From: Roseburia inulinivorans DSM 16841
GTDB lineage: Bacteria; Bacillota; Clostridia; Lachnospirales; Lachnospiraceae
Length of the DNA stretch: 64,000 nt
Direction: 5' to 3'
Assembly: GCF_000174195.1 (NCBI RefSeq)
Contig: NZ_ACFY01000113.1
Span: 1-64,000, forward strand
The position numbers and the translations under genes were made by a program. The notes beneath the pieces are model-generated. The model was not told the origin of the DNA. It worked only from the letters and a program-made list of their open reading frames with translations, and did no database searches. The number at the start of each line of letters is the position of its first letter. The first letter of the stretch is position 1. This document shows positions 17,488 through 25,029 of this stretch, piece after piece.

Positions 17488-18900
17488 CTAAATCGTGAAG
17501 AAGAATTTAACACCGTTTTCTGTGTTGCAAGCCTCACAATAGCTGTTATGTTGTTGTAAAATTCTTTGAACCATATAAAGCCCTAAGCCGCTGCCGCCTG
17601 TTCTTCTACTGCGGGATTGCTCCATACGATAAAAAGCGTCAAACAATTTGGGAATATCATCTTCTGGTATATGTGTACCTGTGTTCTCTACGGAGAACAA
17701 AAAGCGTCCGTTGGTATTTTGTAAAATAATATCAACGCTTGCTCCATGCGGCGAATACTTTACAGCATTTGAAATCAAATTGGAGAACACCTTTTCAATC
17801 AGTAATTTGTTCACATTGATAAAAGCGGGAGACTGTATAGCAAGATGTATTTGTAGCTCTTTTGTTGCCACTAAATCATCAATCTCCCTCAAATAGCCAT
17901 GTATCATGGGAGCGCAATCAAAATGCTCCATTTTGAAATCGACATTGGTTTCCAGCCTTGAAATCGTTAATATTTCCTGCACCATCGTTTCAAGCGTAGC
18001 TGCAACTTCCAAGGATCGGGCAAGATACTTTTCGTGGTCTTTATATGCCCCTATACCCAATAGCATCCCCTCTAATTGACCCTTGATAATGGTGATAGGG
18101 GTTTTCAGTTCATGGGAAGCGGAAGAAAAGAAATCCTGTTGTGCCCGTTCCAGCGCCTTTTGATGTTCAATATCCTTTTGGAGCTGGAGATTTGCACTTT
18201 GCAACTCCTCCAAGGTAGCAGATAGTTTCCGGGACAGCGTATTCAAGCTATTCTCCAGTACACCCAGCTCGTCAGAACGGCGTTCCTCAAGTTGCCATTC
18301 CAGCCGCATATCAGACATCTCTTTAGAAATCCGACTGATTTTTAATACCGGGTTTGTAATGATACGAGAATACACCCAAGCAGTTGCCAACGATACAAGG
18401 AGAATAACGCAAAACAAAATCGGTAATACGCTTACAAATGATTGCCGCAGTTCTGCGATTTGAGAGGCTTCTCCATAAACTGTTAAAATATATTGGTTAT
18501 TATCATCTGCAAATGAGAAGTAATAGCTGTTGGATATAATCGGCGCACTTTCATAAGATGCTCCGCCAAGAGCCTCCCCGGTGATCCCATCGTTAAAGCT
18601 ATTTTGGTTAGACGGTGTTTCCACCAGAACACCATCAGCAGTATAAAGCTCCACCATGCTAATTGTCGTGTTTTGAAGAAACTGATCAAAAAGTCCGCCG
18701 CTATCCTGCATACGGATATGTTCTAATTCATAAATAAAGTCGCTTGTCTGTTCATCTAATGCCGCATTGAGATTGTTAGAATAGGTTTGAGGCATATACC
18801 AAGCCAAAACGCCATAGACAAGAAAGCTCACGCAGAGCAAAACTGCCACAGTCAGAATAAAGACTTTAGCAAACAGACTGCCTTTAATTCTCTTTATCAA
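17488..18900 (-). CDS. Sensor histidine kinase
   Basis: The product is 470 residues. Transmembrane helices lie at about residues 9-32 and 158-180 and flank a ~125-residue extracellular sensor domain. A HAMP linker follows. The H box SSASHELKTPITIIKGQ carries the phosphorylated His near residue 270, with an N box LISNAVKYSPHG and a G box TGGSGLGLYMVQ. The H-box style and length resemble VanS-type kinases. It overlaps the response-regulator gene by 17 bases. No vancomycin-resistance genes accompany it, so the signal and regulon are unknown. Confidence 0.9.
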   Translation of the reverse strand: MIKRIKGSLFAKVFILTVAVLLCVSFLVYGVLAWYMPQTYSNNLNAALDEQTSDFIYELEHIRMQDSGGLFDQFLQNTTISMVELYTADGVLVETPSNQNSFNDGITGEALGGASYESAPIISNSYYFSFADDNNQYILTVYGEASQIAELRQSFVSVLPILFCVILLVSLATAWVYSRIITNPVLKISRISKEMSDMRLEWQLEERRSDELGVLENSLNTLSRKLSATLEELQSANLQLQKDIEHQKALERAQQDFFSSASHELKTPITIIKGQLEGMLLGIGAYKDHEKYLARSLEVAATLETMVQEILTISRLETNVDFKMEHFDCAPMIHGYLREIDDLVATKELQIHLAIQSPAFINVNKLLIEKVFSNLISNAVKYSPHGASVDIILQNTNGRFLFSVENTGTHIPEDDIPKLFDAFYRMEQSRSRRTGGSGLGLYMVQRILQQHNSYCEACNTENGVKFFFTI

Positions 18901-19555
18901 CTTTATATCCCACCCCTCTGATTGTTTGAATGAAATCTATTCCCAATTTTTTTCGTAGATTTTTGATATGGGTATCAACAACACGCTCGTCCCCATAAAA
19001 ATCATATCGCCACAGCTTATCCAACAAGTTCTGCCGGGTCAATATCCGGCCCTGATGGGTCAGCAGTTCCCGCAGTATTTCAAATTCCTTTTGTGTCAGT
19101 TCAAAATTAGCTCCGTCCACGGTGGCGGTGTAGCTGTCACAGTTCAAAAGCAAATTGCCATAAGTAATGATTTGATACTTTTCATCTGTTTCCCGGTTAC
19201 TGCGCCGAAGTACAGCCGCAATTTTGCGGAGCAGGACAGGCATAGAAAACGGTTTTGTGATGTAGTCATCCACCTGCAAATCCAATCCTTTAATCTGATC
19301 TTCTTCTCCGCTTAATGCGGTTAGCATAATGATAGGAACATCAGATTGCTTGCGTATCAATTCACAGACACCGTAACCGTCAATTTTGGGGAGCATAATG
19401 TCCAACACAATCAAGTCATATCGTTCTCCCGCAAATAAAGATAGTGCCTCGACACCATCATTTGCAACAGCTACTTCATATCCTGCTTCTTGTAAAAAAT
19501 TCTGTAAAAGTTCTTGAATATCAAAATCGTCCTCAACGACTAAAATCCTTTGCAT
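18884..19555 (-). CDS. OmpR/PhoB-family response regulator
   Basis: The product is 223 residues. The receiver domain has the acidic pocket VEDDFD, the phosphoacceptor Asp in LIVLDIMLPKIDG at about residue 52 and the conserved Lys in ITKPFSMP near 101. The C-terminal winged helix (LTQKEFEILRELLTHQGRILTR.., DERVVDTHIKNLRKKLG) binds DNA. It is the first gene of a regulator-kinase-lipoprotein operon read leftward, starting beside the palindrome TCGGCAA-CC-TTGCCGA. Confidence 0.93.
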   Translation of the reverse strand: MQRILVVEDDFDIQELLQNFLQEAGYEVAVANDGVEALSLFAGERYDLIVLDIMLPKIDGYGVCELIRKQSDVPIIMLTALSGEEDQIKGLDLQVDDYITKPFSMPVLLRKIAAVLRRSNRETDEKYQIITYGNLLLNCDSYTATVDGANFELTQKEFEILRELLTHQGRILTRQNLLDKLWRYDFYGDERVVDTHIKNLRKKLGIDFIQTIRGVGYKVDKEN

Positions 19556-19649
19556 AATAACACCTCCAAAGATAGCGTATCATAGATTTTTGTGATTAAA
19601 GTGTAGTTTTCAAATTTTCTTTCTGTTATTATACCTTGTCCGTGTAACA

Positions 19650-19665
19650 TCGGCAACCTTGCCGA
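19650..19665. promoter_or_regulatory. 16-bp palindrome in the divergent promoter region
   Basis: TCGGCAA-CC-TTGCCGA is perfect. It lies between the leftward response-regulator gene (start 19555) and the rightward XRE gene (start 19749), so either protein could bind it. Confidence 0.5.
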
Positions 19666-19748
19666 CGGGCAATAAAATACTACTAAAACATAAAATCGTG
19701 TTTCGTTCTCATAGTCAAACCCGAAATGTAAAATAATATAGGGGTGAT

Positions 19749-20111
19749 ATGAGAATGTACCAAGACACCAGACGGCTTGACTTCCACGCATTAGGCCGGG
19801 AGATCAAGCGCAAGAGAGAGGCAAAAGGTTGGACGCAGGAATATCTTGCACAGCTTGTAGACCGTACCCCACGCTCTATCATGTATTTTGAAAACCGGGG
19901 TCAGCATCCAAGCCTGAATACCTTTTACCAAATCGTCACCTTGCTGGATATTTCCGTAGACCAATTCTTTTATCCTGACAGGCAAAATAGCGAAAGCGAC
20001 TGCCGCCAGCACATTGATAGACTGCTCAACTCAATGGACGAAAAGGAATTGACGGTCATGGAGGCCACAGCAGAGGGACTACAAAAAGCCAGAGAAACGG
20101 AGGTCATGTAA
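19749..20111 (+). CDS. XRE-family HTH regulator
   Basis: The product is 120 residues. The HTH covers about residues 14-70: LGREIKRKREAKGWTQEYLAQLVDRTPRSIMYFENRG is a classic Cro/CI-type fold, followed by NTFYQIVTLLDISVDQFF. It is the only backbone gene read rightward in this part of the element. It shares its upstream region with the response regulator. GGGGTGAT precedes the start. Likely role: repressor or switch for the element or the cargo operon. Confidence 0.88.
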   Translation: MRMYQDTRRLDFHALGREIKRKREAKGWTQEYLAQLVDRTPRSIMYFENRGQHPSLNTFYQIVTLLDISVDQFFYPDRQNSESDCRQHIDRLLNSMDEKELTVMEATAEGLQKARETEVM

Positions 20112-20335
20112 AAGGGCCTTCGTTTTTCTGGCTTTTTGGAGTACTTTTCGGGGGTTCCGCTAAATGGCAAGCAATGCCTCTGTGGCCACAAGTGGCACAA
20201 AGGCGGCTTGTTGGGGCTCGCCCCAAACCCGTATCTTCGGGTCAACATGGCCCGAAGTGTCAGCGTCGCTTTGCTCCTTGTTTTCATAACCTTAACGCTC
20301 CTTTTCCTGCTTTCTTCCCGGTTCGGTGTAGCCCA
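20112..20335. other. Intergenic region between XRE gene and relaxase, with hairpins
   Basis: It holds a perfect palindrome TTGGGGC-TC-GCCCCAA (20211-20226), the inverted-repeat stretch GTGGCCACAAGTGGCAC just before it, and palindrome copy 4. Part of it (20292-20335) is the true 3' end of the relaxase gene in the restored frame. A transfer-origin role is possible but not shown. Confidence 0.45.
20235..20257. repeat. 23-bp element palindrome, copy 4
   Basis: Arms CTTCGGGTCA and TGGCCCGAAG around ACA; 34 bases downstream of the restored relaxase stop (20292). Confidence 0.9.
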
Positions 20336-21706
20336 TCAGAGTGTCAATGTTCGCTTTGATCGTGACGATCTCCTGCATATCCCGTCGTGTCTTTTGATAT
20401 TCTCCATAGAGCTGTTTTTCTTTGCTGTGAGCTTACGGCCTTCCTCCTTCAGCACATCCATTTTGGGGAGCTTCGCCCCGCCCAGCAGAGAGCGCATTTC
20501 CGCTTGTGCAACCCGGTACAGTTCAAGGTCGGCCTCATGCTCCGCAAGGAATTTCCGGCTGTACTTCGTCGCCTTATACTGCTCAAAGACTGGGCGGGTT
20601 TTGGCATACTGAACCGTTGCGGCCTTTAGCCCGGCATTGGTTTTCATGGCCTGTTCCGTCTGCTTGATCTGCTCGGAAATGGCATGAAAACGGTCTGCCG
20701 CCTCGGTGGCTTTCTTCGCCAACTGCTCATAATCGGTCAGGTTATTGTCCTGTATATAGGCAAGAGCGGCGGCCATCTGCTTAATGTTAAATACCTTCAC
20801 CCAGCGTTCATATCCCGGCCCCTTACCGGCAGCCAGCTTCGCTTGAATATCCACCGCCAGACTGATTTTCCGTTCCGAGTGCCCGGGGCGTTTTTCTTTG
20901 CCCTCAATGGCGGCCAGAACATCTTGCAAGTCGTAGCCGTCCCCCAGCGTGGAGGCACGCAGACGGGTGAAGCGTTCCTGCCCTTGCCCGGTCAGCCGGA
21001 AACTGATACCACCGCCCCGAACCTTCTTGACCTCATACCCGGTCCGCTTCATCAAATTGAGAAATTCGTCCAAATCAGCGGGGCGTTCCGCCAACGCAGT
21101 ATCAATGGCAAGGCGCAGCCTGTCCTGATAGGAAAGCGGCCCTTTCCGGTCTTTCTGCCACTCTCCATAGTTCCGATACTTGCCCTTGCTCCGGGGCTTC
21201 GGGTTCTCCACGATGGATAGCTCGTTTTCAAGGCACAGCCTGTCAGAGAGCCGCCGAAGGGCGAAGCTGGAGCCCCAAAAATTTCGGAATTTCCGGGTGC
21301 AGTCAAGGGTGGTGGAGTTGTAATAAATGTGACAATGGATGTGCTGCTTATCGGTGTGCGTGGTAACGATAAAAGCGTGCCGCCCCTTTGTCCAGCGCAT
21401 AGCCAGCTCATAGCCGATACGGTTCGCCTCCTTCGGGGTGATCTCGCCCGGATAGAAGGATTGTCGTATCTGATAGCACAGCACATTATTTTCTTTCTTC
21501 TGTTCCCGGCCCGTCATAGCGGCATAGCTGGCCTTTGCCAAAAGGAACTCGTCCGCCACGGTGGCCGGATCACATTCATAAGCGGAGATATACTTTCCGC
21601 TTTCTGTTTTCTCCGGGTCCTTGCCATAGTCCAGACAATCCCGGATAGCCTCAGCAATCGTTTCGCCTTCGCCCGCATGGCGCTGTAACAAAGTTGTGGT
21701 AGCCAA
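20336..21706 (-). CDS. Conjugative relaxase (MOBP type), C terminus frameshifted
   Basis: The product is 456 residues from a TTG at 21706 (AAGGAGG upstream). The relaxase core shows the metal-binding histidine triad HTDKQHIHCHIYYN at about residue 125, after an N-terminal stretch with the probable catalytic Tyr. It nicks oriT and pilots the strand into the recipient. At the T5 run 20415-20419 the frame changes. One extra base there would replace the last ~28 residues by a helical tail (KKQLYGEYQKTRRDMQE..) ending at 20292. The catalytic domain is intact, so the enzyme may still work. Confidence 0.85.
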   Translation of the reverse strand: MATTTLLQRHAGEGETIAEAIRDCLDYGKDPEKTESGKYISAYECDPATVADEFLLAKASYAAMTGREQKKENNVLCYQIRQSFYPGEITPKEANRIGYELAMRWTKGRHAFIVTTHTDKQHIHCHIYYNSTTLDCTRKFRNFWGSSFALRRLSDRLCLENELSIVENPKPRSKGKYRNYGEWQKDRKGPLSYQDRLRLAIDTALAERPADLDEFLNLMKRTGYEVKKVRGGGISFRLTGQGQERFTRLRASTLGDGYDLQDVLAAIEGKEKRPGHSERKISLAVDIQAKLAAGKGPGYERWVKVFNIKQMAAALAYIQDNNLTDYEQLAKKATEAADRFHAISEQIKQTEQAMKTNAGLKAATVQYAKTRPVFEQYKATKYSRKFLAEHEADLELYRVAQAEMRSLLGGAKLPKMDVLKEEGRKLTAKKNSSMENIKRHDGICRRSSRSKRTLTL

Positions 21707-21758
21707 AAATCATTCCTCCTTTCCATGAGAAAGGGGCGGTCCATTCAGACCGCCCCGA

Positions 21759-21781
21759 CTTCGGGCCAGTATGGCCCGAGG
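21759..21781. repeat. 23-bp element palindrome, copy 5
   Basis: Arms CTTCGGGCCA and TGGCCCGAGG around GTA; 4 bases downstream of the CD1845-like stop. Confidence 0.9.
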
Positions 21782-21785
21782 CTGC

Positions 21786-22076
21786 TTAACTTGCCAGAAA
21801 CCGGTACAGAGCGGATTTGCCTCCGTCCAGCGCCCAAAGAAGGGAGCCCGCCGCCGCTTGCAGTCCATACGGCGAAAGAAGGAAGGCAAGAAACAGAAAT
21901 ACAATCCCGCCTATGGGCGTCGGCGTGAAAAAGAGAGCGACACCCAGCACCGTCAGGATCACAGAGGCAATCGTCAGCAGGACGGCACAAATATCAAATA
22001 GGAACACCAGCAGAGCCGCCAGAAGGGACAACGCTAAAGCAAAGGGAGCAACCAATATTTTCAGCAGTATCTTCAT
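21786..22076 (-). CDS. CD1845-family small membrane protein
   Basis: The product is 96 residues from the ATG at 22076, with AGGAGG upstream. It is very hydrophobic: two long segments (about residues 5-40 and 40-75) plus a short polar C terminus. Its position between relaxase and mobC matches the CD1845-type gene of clostridial conjugative elements. It probably sits in the donor membrane near the transfer machinery. The function is untested. Confidence 0.7.
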   Translation of the reverse strand: MKILLKILVAPFALALSLLAALLVFLFDICAVLLTIASVILTVLGVALFFTPTPIGGIVFLFLAFLLSPYGLQAAAGSLLWALDGGKSALYRFLAS

Positions 22077-22173
22077 CTTCAAAACCTCCTTTATCTATCC
22101 TTCCTACCTCTATTTTATCATGCTTGCCCGGGGACATAAATGTTGCGAAAGATTAGTAAATCCTGTCCCAAAC

Positions 22174-22196
22174 TTTTGGGTCATACTGGCCCGAAG
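22174..22196. repeat. 23-bp element palindrome, copy 6 (degenerate left arm)
   Basis: Arms TTTTGGGTCA and TGGCCCGAAG around TAC; 55 bases downstream of mobC. Confidence 0.75.
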
Positions 22197-22251
22197 TGGT
22201 AAAAAAAGAGCAGGGCGGCAAGCCCCGCAACGGAAGCCTGCCGCCCTCGTC

Positions 22252-22593
22252 TTACTTTGCCACCAGCTCGGAAAGCTCCCGCAGCACCTTTGACACCTCG
22301 CCCCACAGCTTTTCATAGTCCCGCTTCAATCCGTCGATTTCCTCCGGGTACACGCCATGGGTTGTGCGTGTACGGCGACCTGATTGAGATTGTTGGAACA
22401 GCGCCGTTGCAGAGAGATCAGCTCTTTTACGGGCGCAAGGTCGATGTGCAGGATATACCCGTTCAGAGCCATTTTCCGTACATAAGCCCCCGGCGTTGGA
22501 AATGCCCGCCTCGGCCATCCGCTCATGGATGGCCGCCAGCTCGTCCGGTGTTACCATGACGTGCAGATGGACATTCCGCTTGCGGTTCTCCAT
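22252..22593 (-). pseudogene. mobC: Mobilization protein MobC with two compensating frameshifts
   Basis: The start (residues 1-35, VHLHVMVTPDELAAIHERM) and the end (YPEEIDGLKRDYEKLWGEV) are typical of MobC relaxosome proteins. Between them the frame encodes nonsense, while the adjacent frame encodes the expected middle (GAYVRKMALNGYILHID.. LISLQRRCSNNLNQVAVHA). An extra base in the C5 run 22487-22491 and a missing base near 22357-22367 explain this. The annotated 113-residue product therefore has about 40 wrong residues. Either both changes are sequencing errors or the accessory DNA-binding protein is damaged. Confidence 0.85.
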
Positions 22594-22775
22594 CAGCGTT
22601 CCAGCTCCCGGCCTTTCCGGCGTTCTTTGGGCTCCTTTACCTTATCCAGCGGTTTTGCGTCCAACTCCGGGGGCGTGGGCGGGATGGGCGTGTTGTTGGG
22701 TACGCCGTCGATCATGTTGCAGTTCTGCTCTGTGGAGAGCTCGGCGGTTTTCAGATAGTTGTCTTTTTCGTGCAT
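22593..22775 (-). CDS. DUF4316-like small protein
   Basis: The product is 60 residues. Its start (HEKDNYLKTAELSTEQNCNMIDG) is the hallmark of DUF4316 proteins of Tn1549-type elements; the tail is Pro/Lys/Glu-rich. It overlaps mobC by one base and is probably translationally coupled to it. In related elements the domain can be fused to a larger protein. Function unknown. Confidence 0.7.
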   Translation of the reverse strand: MHEKDNYLKTAELSTEQNCNMIDGVPNNTPIPPTPPELDAKPLDKVKEPKERRKGRELER

Positions 22776-22787
22776 GGCGATCCTCCT

Positions 22788-23378
22788 TTATCGTTCCTCA
22801 TGGTTTTTATGGTTTCGCTTCTGGCCGGGTTCCTTCGGGGGTTCCTGCCCTCTGGTTTCATCTTTGAGCCGGGCAGTAATGGATGGGCGCACCCGGTCAG
22901 GATTGCCCGGTGCTGGTTTCAGCTCATAATCCTCCATCTGCTTTTCGGTCAGCGGCTTTGCGTAGGTCAGTTCGCCCCATGCCATCAGCCTGCCGTCTGC
23001 CACAGGACGCCGCCTGTCATCATCGTAGTTGACGATGGAAAGAGGCTGGTTATCCGGCGGCTTCGGGTAAGTTCCTATGTCCACGGGCCGCTGGGTGGAA
23101 TAATAGCGGTAAACGCCCTCCGGTCCCAGCTCGGTATGCTTGACCGCCGCATGGTAAAACTGCTGATAGTCGTCCACCCGGCGGTCAAAGTCCCTCTGCG
23201 CCCACGCCTGACTGGTTCCATAGCGGCCCCAGTAGTAATCCCGATGGCCGTTTTCCCCCTCGGTAAACTGCCAGGTCACAAAGGGGCTCGGCGCTCCCGG
23301 ATTATGCCCCAGCGCAAAGCCGTGTCCGGTTTCAAAGGTGGCAGCTTTCAAAATCACATATCCTTGTACTGTCTCCAA
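22788..23378 (-). CDS. Conserved conjugative-element protein, unknown function
   Basis: The product is 196 residues from a TTG at 23378, chosen because AAAGGAGG lies 6 bases upstream and no ATG fits. The N-terminal half (GYVILKAATFETGHGFALGHNP, then TWQFTEGENGHRDYYWGRY) resembles the small domain placed before DUF4316 in related elements. The C terminus is Lys/Glu/Pro-rich and disordered. The next gene begins 13 bases after its stop. Confidence 0.65.
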   Translation of the reverse strand: METVQGYVILKAATFETGHGFALGHNPGAPSPFVTWQFTEGENGHRDYYWGRYGTSQAWAQRDFDRRVDDYQQFYHAAVKHTELGPEGVYRYYSTQRPVDIGTYPKPPDNQPLSIVNYDDDRRRPVADGRLMAWGELTYAKPLTEKQMEDYELKPAPGNPDRVRPSITARLKDETRGQEPPKEPGQKRNHKNHEER

Positions 23379-23397
23379 GAGATTCCTCCTTTCTGTG

Positions 23398-23420
23398 CCT
23401 CGGGCCAACATGACCCGAAG
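23398..23420. repeat. 23-bp element palindrome, copy 7
   Basis: Arms CCTCGGGCCA and TGACCCGAAG around ACA; directly upstream of the ribosome site of the 22788-23378 gene. Confidence 0.9.
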
Positions 23421-23510
23421 TGCTGGATGTTACGAAATAAGAGGGCAGACCGGGGAGGAATGTAATAAGATATTCCCACCCCGGAAACACCCTCAAAAAA
23501 GCCCGGAATG

Positions 23511-23912
23511 TCAAGCCTTTGGAGGCGGCAAATCGTAACAGCCGCCCGGCCTTTTCTCCCGCATTTTCCTCATGCGTTCCCGGCTTTTCCGTCGGTTCCC
23601 TTCGGCCTTGCAGGCGTCGGAGCAGTAGGCTTGACGCCCCTCGGGCAAAAATGCCTTTCCGCAGACCGCACAGGCCCGCAGCTCCGGGGAGATGCCTTCC
23701 GTTGTCAGCGCCGCTTGAAGCTCCGGGTTAAGGGGCAGGACAGCCTCACGGAAGTAACGGCAGTACGCCCCTGTCCAGCACTTGTGCAGCATATAGCAGG
23801 CACAGTCAAGAGGAAGGCACAGGCCGCTTTCCCGGTCATAGTTGGCGCACACCCCCGTGACCAGAGTGCGGATTTTCTTCTTCTCGTCACGGGTCAGCTC
23901 CCGGGCGTCCAT
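23511..23912 (-). CDS. Cysteine-rich VLP-type protein
   Basis: The product is 133 residues. The N-terminal half contains a cysteine series C-NYDRESGLCLPLDCACYML-C..C, the pattern of 'cysteine-rich VLP' proteins. The C-terminal half has a second zinc-ribbon-like set CAVCGKAFLPEGRQAYCSDAC. It probably binds metal and perhaps nucleic acid. Such genes are constant members of this element family but have no defined function. It abuts the next gene upstream (stop 23913). Confidence 0.75.
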   Translation of the reverse strand: MDARELTRDEKKKIRTLVTGVCANYDRESGLCLPLDCACYMLHKCWTGAYCRYFREAVLPLNPELQAALTTEGISPELRACAVCGKAFLPEGRQAYCSDACKAEGNRRKSRERMRKMREKRPGGCYDLPPPKA

Positions 23913-24104
23913 TTATGACTTCGGGCCACGATGGCCCGAAGGGCGGGGCTCCACGATCAGCGCCCGGAACTTCTTCCGGCACTGTTTTTTCTTTCCTTTG
24001 CACTCCTTGTAATAACGGCATCCCTTACAAGGGTCGTCATTGTCCCAGCCGGGGTGCGGTACTTCCTTCATCATTCGTTCAAAAGGGCTGCTTGTAAAAT
24101 TCAT
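23913..24104 (-). CDS. Small cysteine-rich element protein with palindrome-encoded tail
   Basis: The product is 63 residues from the ATG at 24104 (GGAGG upstream). A CKGCRYYKEC..C zinc-like motif is followed by KKFRALIVEP. The last residues, SGHRGPKS, are encoded by palindrome copy 8. A related 62-residue protein lies in the nested element (38980-39168). Function unknown. Confidence 0.65.
   Translation of the reverse strand: MNFTSSPFERMMKEVPHPGWDNDDPCKGCRYYKECKGKKKQCRKKFRALIVEPRPSGHRGPKS
23919..23941. repeat. 23-bp element palindrome, copy 8 (inside a coding region)
   Basis: Perfect arms CTTCGGGCCA and TGGCCCGAAG around CGA. It lies within the last codons of the small cysteine-rich gene, encoding S-G-H-R-G-P-K. 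Confidence 0.92.
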
Positions 24105-24106
24105 TC

Positions 24107-24754
24107 TCATTCCTCCGTATCTTCCTCCCATGGCGGGGTATCTTCGTCCTCGGGTTCCTCTGCGATCTCCTCCAGCTCCCCGTCCTCATATTCGCAGTAA
24201 TCATCTTCCAAATCCGGGGCTTCATGCTTCGGCTTGTAAATCTTGAAATAGTAACCAATTCCACCGCCGGCCAGCACCACCGCACCGATTAGGAGCAGAG
24301 AGAGAAGGGGGCTGTCCTTTTTCTCCGGCTTGGGTTCCGGTACTTCCTCCACCGGTTCGGTGGGCTTTGGCTCTGGCTCAGGGGTCACTTCTTTGGGCGG
24401 TTCCTTACCCTGTTCAGCAAGAGGCAGAAGGTCGTCTGTGGTAACGGTATTGAGGAAATAGACGTTCTCGCTGGTTTTCTGTTTGTCGATCACCAGATAA
24501 AACACGCTCTCGTCTGCTGTGGTGATGGTGTAGAACTCCTTTCCATCCTCGTCGGTGGCGTTGTCCACCACGGTTCCCGTCCCGTCCGGGGTAAAGGGGT
24601 TCTGGGTTTCCGGCTCTGCTTCGGTTTCTGCCGGGGAGGGAGCTGTCTCCGGCTGCGGCTCGCTGCTCTGGGCGTAGGCCGGGACCGTAAAGATCAGGCA
24701 AAACAAAAGGCTGGCAGCCATCGCCGCCAGCCTGCGAAATTTAGTTTTCTTCAT
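24107..24754 (-). CDS. DUF4366 (CD1107-type) membrane-anchored protein
   Basis: The product is 215 residues from the ATG at 24754. An N-terminal signal peptide (LAAMAASLLFCLIFTVPAYAQ) leads to a Glu/Pro-rich linker, a small domain (GKEFYTITTADESVFYLVIDKQ) and a second Pro-rich stretch. A transmembrane helix lies near residues 160-180 (LLSLLLIGAVVLAGGGIGYYF), followed by an acidic cytoplasmic tail. It is always next to the NlpC/P60 gene in this element family, so a role in the transfer channel or wall passage is likely. Confidence 0.8.
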   Translation of the reverse strand: MKKTKFRRLAAMAASLLFCLIFTVPAYAQSSEPQPETAPSPAETEAEPETQNPFTPDGTGTVVDNATDEDGKEFYTITTADESVFYLVIDKQKTSENVYFLNTVTTDDLLPLAEQGKEPPKEVTPEPEPKPTEPVEEVPEPKPEKKDSPLLSLLLIGAVVLAGGGIGYYFKIYKPKHEAPDLEDDYCEYEDGELEEIAEEPEDEDTPPWEEDTEE

Positions 24755-25007
24755 GGGCCGTGTCCTCCTTTTCGGGTGCCTCCGGCTTCGGGTCAGTATG
24801 GCCCGAAGCGGTAAGGCTGTTTTTGGGGTCATTCAGAAAAGCCATAAGCTGGGCGGGCGTCAGTTTGAGGGAGCGCACCGCCTGCACGATCTGGCTGTTT
24901 TCTTCCTCCTGTTTCTGCTTTTCCAGCTCCCGGATTTTGGCCTGCCATTCGGCGGCCTTCTCCCGGGCTTTTTCCAGTTCCTTATCGAGCTTGTCGATTT
25001 TGTTCAT
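24741..25007 (-). CDS. DUF4315 family protein
   Basis: The product is 88 residues from the ATG at 25007 (AGGAG upstream). Residues 1-40 form a coiled coil (LDKELEKAREKAAEWQAKIR). Next is a conserved LKLTPAQLMAFLND helix, then a variable tail in which palindrome copy 9 encodes S-G-H-T-D-P-K. Its stop overlaps the start of the DUF4366 gene by 14 bases, so the two are translationally coupled. Role in conjugation unknown. Confidence 0.8.
   Translation of the reverse strand: MNKIDKLDKELEKAREKAAEWQAKIRELEKQKQEEENSQIVQAVRSLKLTPAQLMAFLNDPKNSLTASGHTDPKPEAPEKEDTAHEEN
24786..24808. repeat. 23-bp element palindrome, copy 9 (inside a coding region)
   Basis: Arms CTTCGGGTCA and TGGCCCGAAG around GTA, in the 3' part of the DUF4315 gene. 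Confidence 0.9.
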
Positions 25008-25029
25008 GCAAGGACTCCTTTCCTCTGGC

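Noticed and set aside
16484..19555. Vancomycin-resistance (vanRS) operon
   Set aside because: Only a VanRS-like regulator and kinase are present. There is no ligase, dehydrogenase or D,D-peptidase gene, and the third gene is an unrelated lipoprotein.
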